Assembly (NCBI GenBank): GCA_950106755.1
Contig: OX467091.1
Location: 9,813,538 to 9,877,537, forward strand
Direction of reading: 5' to 3'
Length of the DNA stretch: 64,000 nt
Source of the DNA: Climacium dendroides
Taxonomy: Eukaryota > Streptophyta > Bryopsida > Hypnales > Climaciaceae
Part shown: piece by piece, positions 60,899-64,000 of the stretch
Layout of the letters: every line of letters starts with the position of its first letter
How positions within the stretch are numbered: the first letter of the stretch is position 1
The notes under the pieces: model-generated
The model's input: the letters and a program-made list of their open reading frames with translations, nothing else
Database searches by the model: none
Told to the model about the DNA's origin: nothing
Program-made: the position numbers and the translations under genes

Positions 60899-63507
60899 CC
60901 TTTATACCTTTTTAGCATGCTAAGGCCCATTGCTTGGATTTACAATGTTATGTAGGCTTGTAGACTCAGGGTTTTTATCTCCTAGTGGACAATACAAGTA
61001 TTATGATTTATCATTAGGTAATCAAATTTTGAATTTTTGAATTCACACTTAGAATTTGAGACTTTGAATTAGTTAGAGAGGCCACAAAAATTGAAAATAA
61101 CCAACTACAAAATAGGAAGGAGGTTACTATATTTATCCACAAAGGCAAAAAGTTGGAATTTGTGCATCTTAAGTATGTAAGACTATATGTGATCTTAGCC
61201 TTAGTTGTGGATATTGCATTATAGACATAAGAATCTAAGTAGATGGGACTGACATGAATTACAAAAAATAGAATGGAAGAGAGGTTTTGATTTTTAATAG
61301 ATGATTAGGATTGGCATTTTCTACCAAATAATTAATTAATTTCTAAAGGACCAAAGCATATTTTAGGTAGAAACTGTGAAAAAGCTACCACTTTTTAGGG
61401 CATTGAGAAAAAAATGAAAAATGAATATTTTTTTCAAAATTCAAACATGCAAATTTGTACTATGCTACCATAGGAGTGTCGAAAAAAATTTAGAAACTTT
61501 AAGCATATGGATTGAAAGATTATAATATTTGAAGTTAGGAATAAAAGTTTTTTTTTCTGACCTTGCCTAATAAGAACAACAAACTATAACTCAATCTCTA
61601 CACAAAATATATAACTCAATCTCTACACATTTAACTCTTTCTAGAGCAAGATTTTTAAACTACACATGGTTATTTTTTTTCTTTTGATGTTTGCATATTA
61701 TATTATACTCAAACATTAAGTTTGACTTAAAATTAATTTTTATAAAACAACATTGAATTTTTTGCTAAATTTTTTCTAGAATTGAATAGTCAAATTTATA
61801 AAATAAACTTTAATGATGGTTTGTTGAATATCAAAAAAAAAATTATTGAATCACATACCAATCTTTCATTTGACAATCTAGCATTGATAGTACTTTTGGT
61901 GGTGAAATGAAAAATTACTTCATTGACATTTTATAAGAATGGAGGCTAGGGAGGTCATTTTTATAATGTAATCCATTGTTCGTCATGAATCCTTAAAAAA
62001 ATTGTATACAATAATTTGAAGATGAGAGCTTGACTACTCATTGTCAAAACACAAGAATTGTGTTCAAAATAGGATTTTAGACCTCATTTTAGCATAGTAG
62101 AATAAATTTTTCTAAAAACCTTTGAACCCAAAGAAGGTGGTAAATCAACATAAATTCCATCTCCAAAAAACCTTTAGAGATTTAAATTCTCCAATAAAAA
62201 GCCATGGACAAAATTCATAAAGGGGATTTGAAAATGTCAAAGAAAATATCCCTTCCAACCCCTCACTAAACTTTGTCTATAACTTTGGATTGGAGACTTG
62301 AAATATCAAATGGTTTTTTGGAGATGAAATTTAAGATGATTTTACACATTAACTTAGTTCAATTTCTTTTGAGAAAAATTATTTTTCTATACTTAAATGA
62401 AGTCTGAAATTTGACTTTAAATACAATTCCTGCTTTTTACTTAACTATAAGTGGTTGCTAATCCTAATTTACATATATCCCACATAGATTGTTTTATTTC
62501 CTACCACCCCACTTGTATAAAGGTCTTATTTTCTCATTTCTTCATGAAATTAGAAATTGTCTTTTGAAACTATTGAGAAATAATTGTCAAATATTTTGAT
62601 TGTTTTAGAACTTAATTATGAATGTTTCAAAAGTATTTATTTTTGACTCATTAAATATTCAGCTCCAAATTGTTGAACCTGCTATCCAAATATGATATCA
62701 TATAAGTTATATACCTGTCAAATCTCAAAATTACAGGAGTTTTGCACATGCTACTTGGGTTGTCCCAAAAGTTCAGCTCAGCTTAACTTTTGATCCAGGC
62801 ATACAATTGGAAAAGAAATTATATTCCCACAAAGGAGGTACATGTTCACATCTTGTGTCAAAATTCCATGAACATCCAACCCAAATTGACTTCATGGATC
62901 GTACCCAAGATTTCTTGGGTACATTGAAAGGACACTTGGTCCTCTAAGGATTAAAGTTGGAAAAAGTGGTTCAATATATGCTTGAAAAAAGAAACATTTT
63001 GCAACTGAATATTCAGTTTTTTCCCATCCACAAAAGAATTTGAAAACATATCCCCCCTAAAATCCAGAATATTATGAAATTGTTTTTTTTCTGGGCCCAA
63101 ACCACAAGTACAGTAATAAAGATATTGTAAGGTAAAAATAAAGATATTGCAATTCTGCATGCCCACATATACATGTCAAACCACACAAGCACTGAGCTAC
63201 TATTGTCCAACCAGGCATTGAGTGGTTAATATTTGAGTGTCTATGTAAAAGAATAAAAATAGTGTGCTTTGAAATCTCATATCTACTTTCCAACAATATT
63301 AGATTTCAAAAAATATTTCTACTACTAAAAGCTATACGTTATATTTCCTTCTTTATATTATTACGATTCATTCCCCACCAAAAAAATCCTCAAAGAGCTA
63401 CAATCCTAAAGATTGAAGGAGGCTTTGCATCAATCGCCAAGAGCTGTTGTCTCTTCAACATAACCTCTTATAGTGTAGGTGCTTGTTTAAACTCCCATCC
63501 ATTCATT
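60899..63507. other. AT-rich intergenic repeat DNA
   Basis: No gene is seen. 61330-61560 carries the recurring 'ttctaaaggaccaaagc' repeat end. 61850-62400 is a diverged relative of 19860-20230 and 54170-54720. Confidence 0.55.
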
Positions 63508-64000
63508 AATCCCTAAAGGTCCAAACACCATTTTTTGGCATCATAGCGATTTTGGGCAGCTCAGTATGAATGGAATTTATATTTCTTTTTCTTTAAAATT
63601 TTTACAAAACATGTGTCCAAGGAGTAGCTTCAAGGCACAACAATTTTCATAACTTTTGACTACATGGTTTAAAAGTTATTGCATGGTATGTAATTTTCAA
63701 CATTTGGTGGGCAGATTGGGCAGCCTAAAAAACTTCTTTATAAATCACTTTTTAAAAAATAAAAAATTGAAACTAGTTCTCTAGACTTATATATTCGTAG
63801 AAAGTTTTGAATCATTTCACATTGATTAATGAGATGAAAGTTATGAGGAGTTAGTTTGTGGATACGTATAGAATCTCTAGATGCCATACCTACCTACAAA
63901 CTAAAAACTCCTCATAACTTTCATCTCATTGATTGAAATGGAATAATTCAAAGCTTTCCACATACATATAAATCTAAAGAACCAATTTCAAATTTTATTT
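63508..64000. mobile_element. Foldback element copy, right arm cut by the window end
   Basis: The left arm begins 'attaatccctaaaggtccaa' and is related to 24348-24860 and to the arms of 34749-35489. The hairpin turn lies near 63850-63900, where 'gagatgaaagttatgaggag' meets its complement 'ctcctcataactttcatctc'. The right arm continues past position 64000. Confidence 0.75.

Overview
This window is nuclear DNA from a land plant. The evidence is a complete four-exon plant 40S ribosomal protein S13 gene, a plant-type TORNADO1-like Roco gene pair, a DUF1218 membrane-protein gene, GT-AG introns throughout, and several families of plant-style MITEs (Stowaway-, Tourist-, hAT- and CACTA-like). The intergenic DNA is very AT-rich and mostly decayed repeats. 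I cannot name the species. A non-flowering lineage such as a gymnosperm, fern or bryophyte is a guess.

Layout. Positions 1-5751 hold the 3' part of a TORNADO1-like gene (copy A). 5752-11879 is AT-rich repeat DNA with a 77-bp tandem array. 11880-17429 is a GC-richer, CCGG-rich block carrying a decayed mobile-element-type gene that is split by a 1.7-kb solo-LTR-like insertion. 17438-19776 is a TIR element filled with short 'atatgact/agtcatat' repeats. 19777-25300 is AT-rich repeat DNA. 25305-27092 is a GC-richer leader or promoter region with a hAT-like MITE. 27093-34516 is a complete TORNADO1-like gene (copy B, 1377 codons in three exons). 34520-42770 is repeat DNA with a large foldback element, a 592-bp MITE and two Stowaway-like elements. 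42775-44563 (minus) is RPS13. 50143-53203 is a nine-exon gene for an SCI1-like basic, RS/KE-rich nuclear protein. 56570-59705 is a DUF1218 four-TM protein gene with ACCTACC motifs upstream. The rest is AT-rich repeat DNA.

The main result is the Roco pair. Both copies have LRR, Roc GTPase and COR-like regions, and in both a phase-1 intron cuts inside the P-loop. The last ~625 bp of coding sequence are almost identical (530 bp with no difference seen) while the rest of the genes and the flanks have diverged, which suggests recent gene conversion. The second result is the nested history at 12.8-16.2 kb: removing the LTR-like insertion and one copy of its 5-bp target duplication rejoins the reading frame of the broken gene.

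All splice sites were placed by eye from GT-AG signals, reading-frame continuity and family resemblance. No database search was run.
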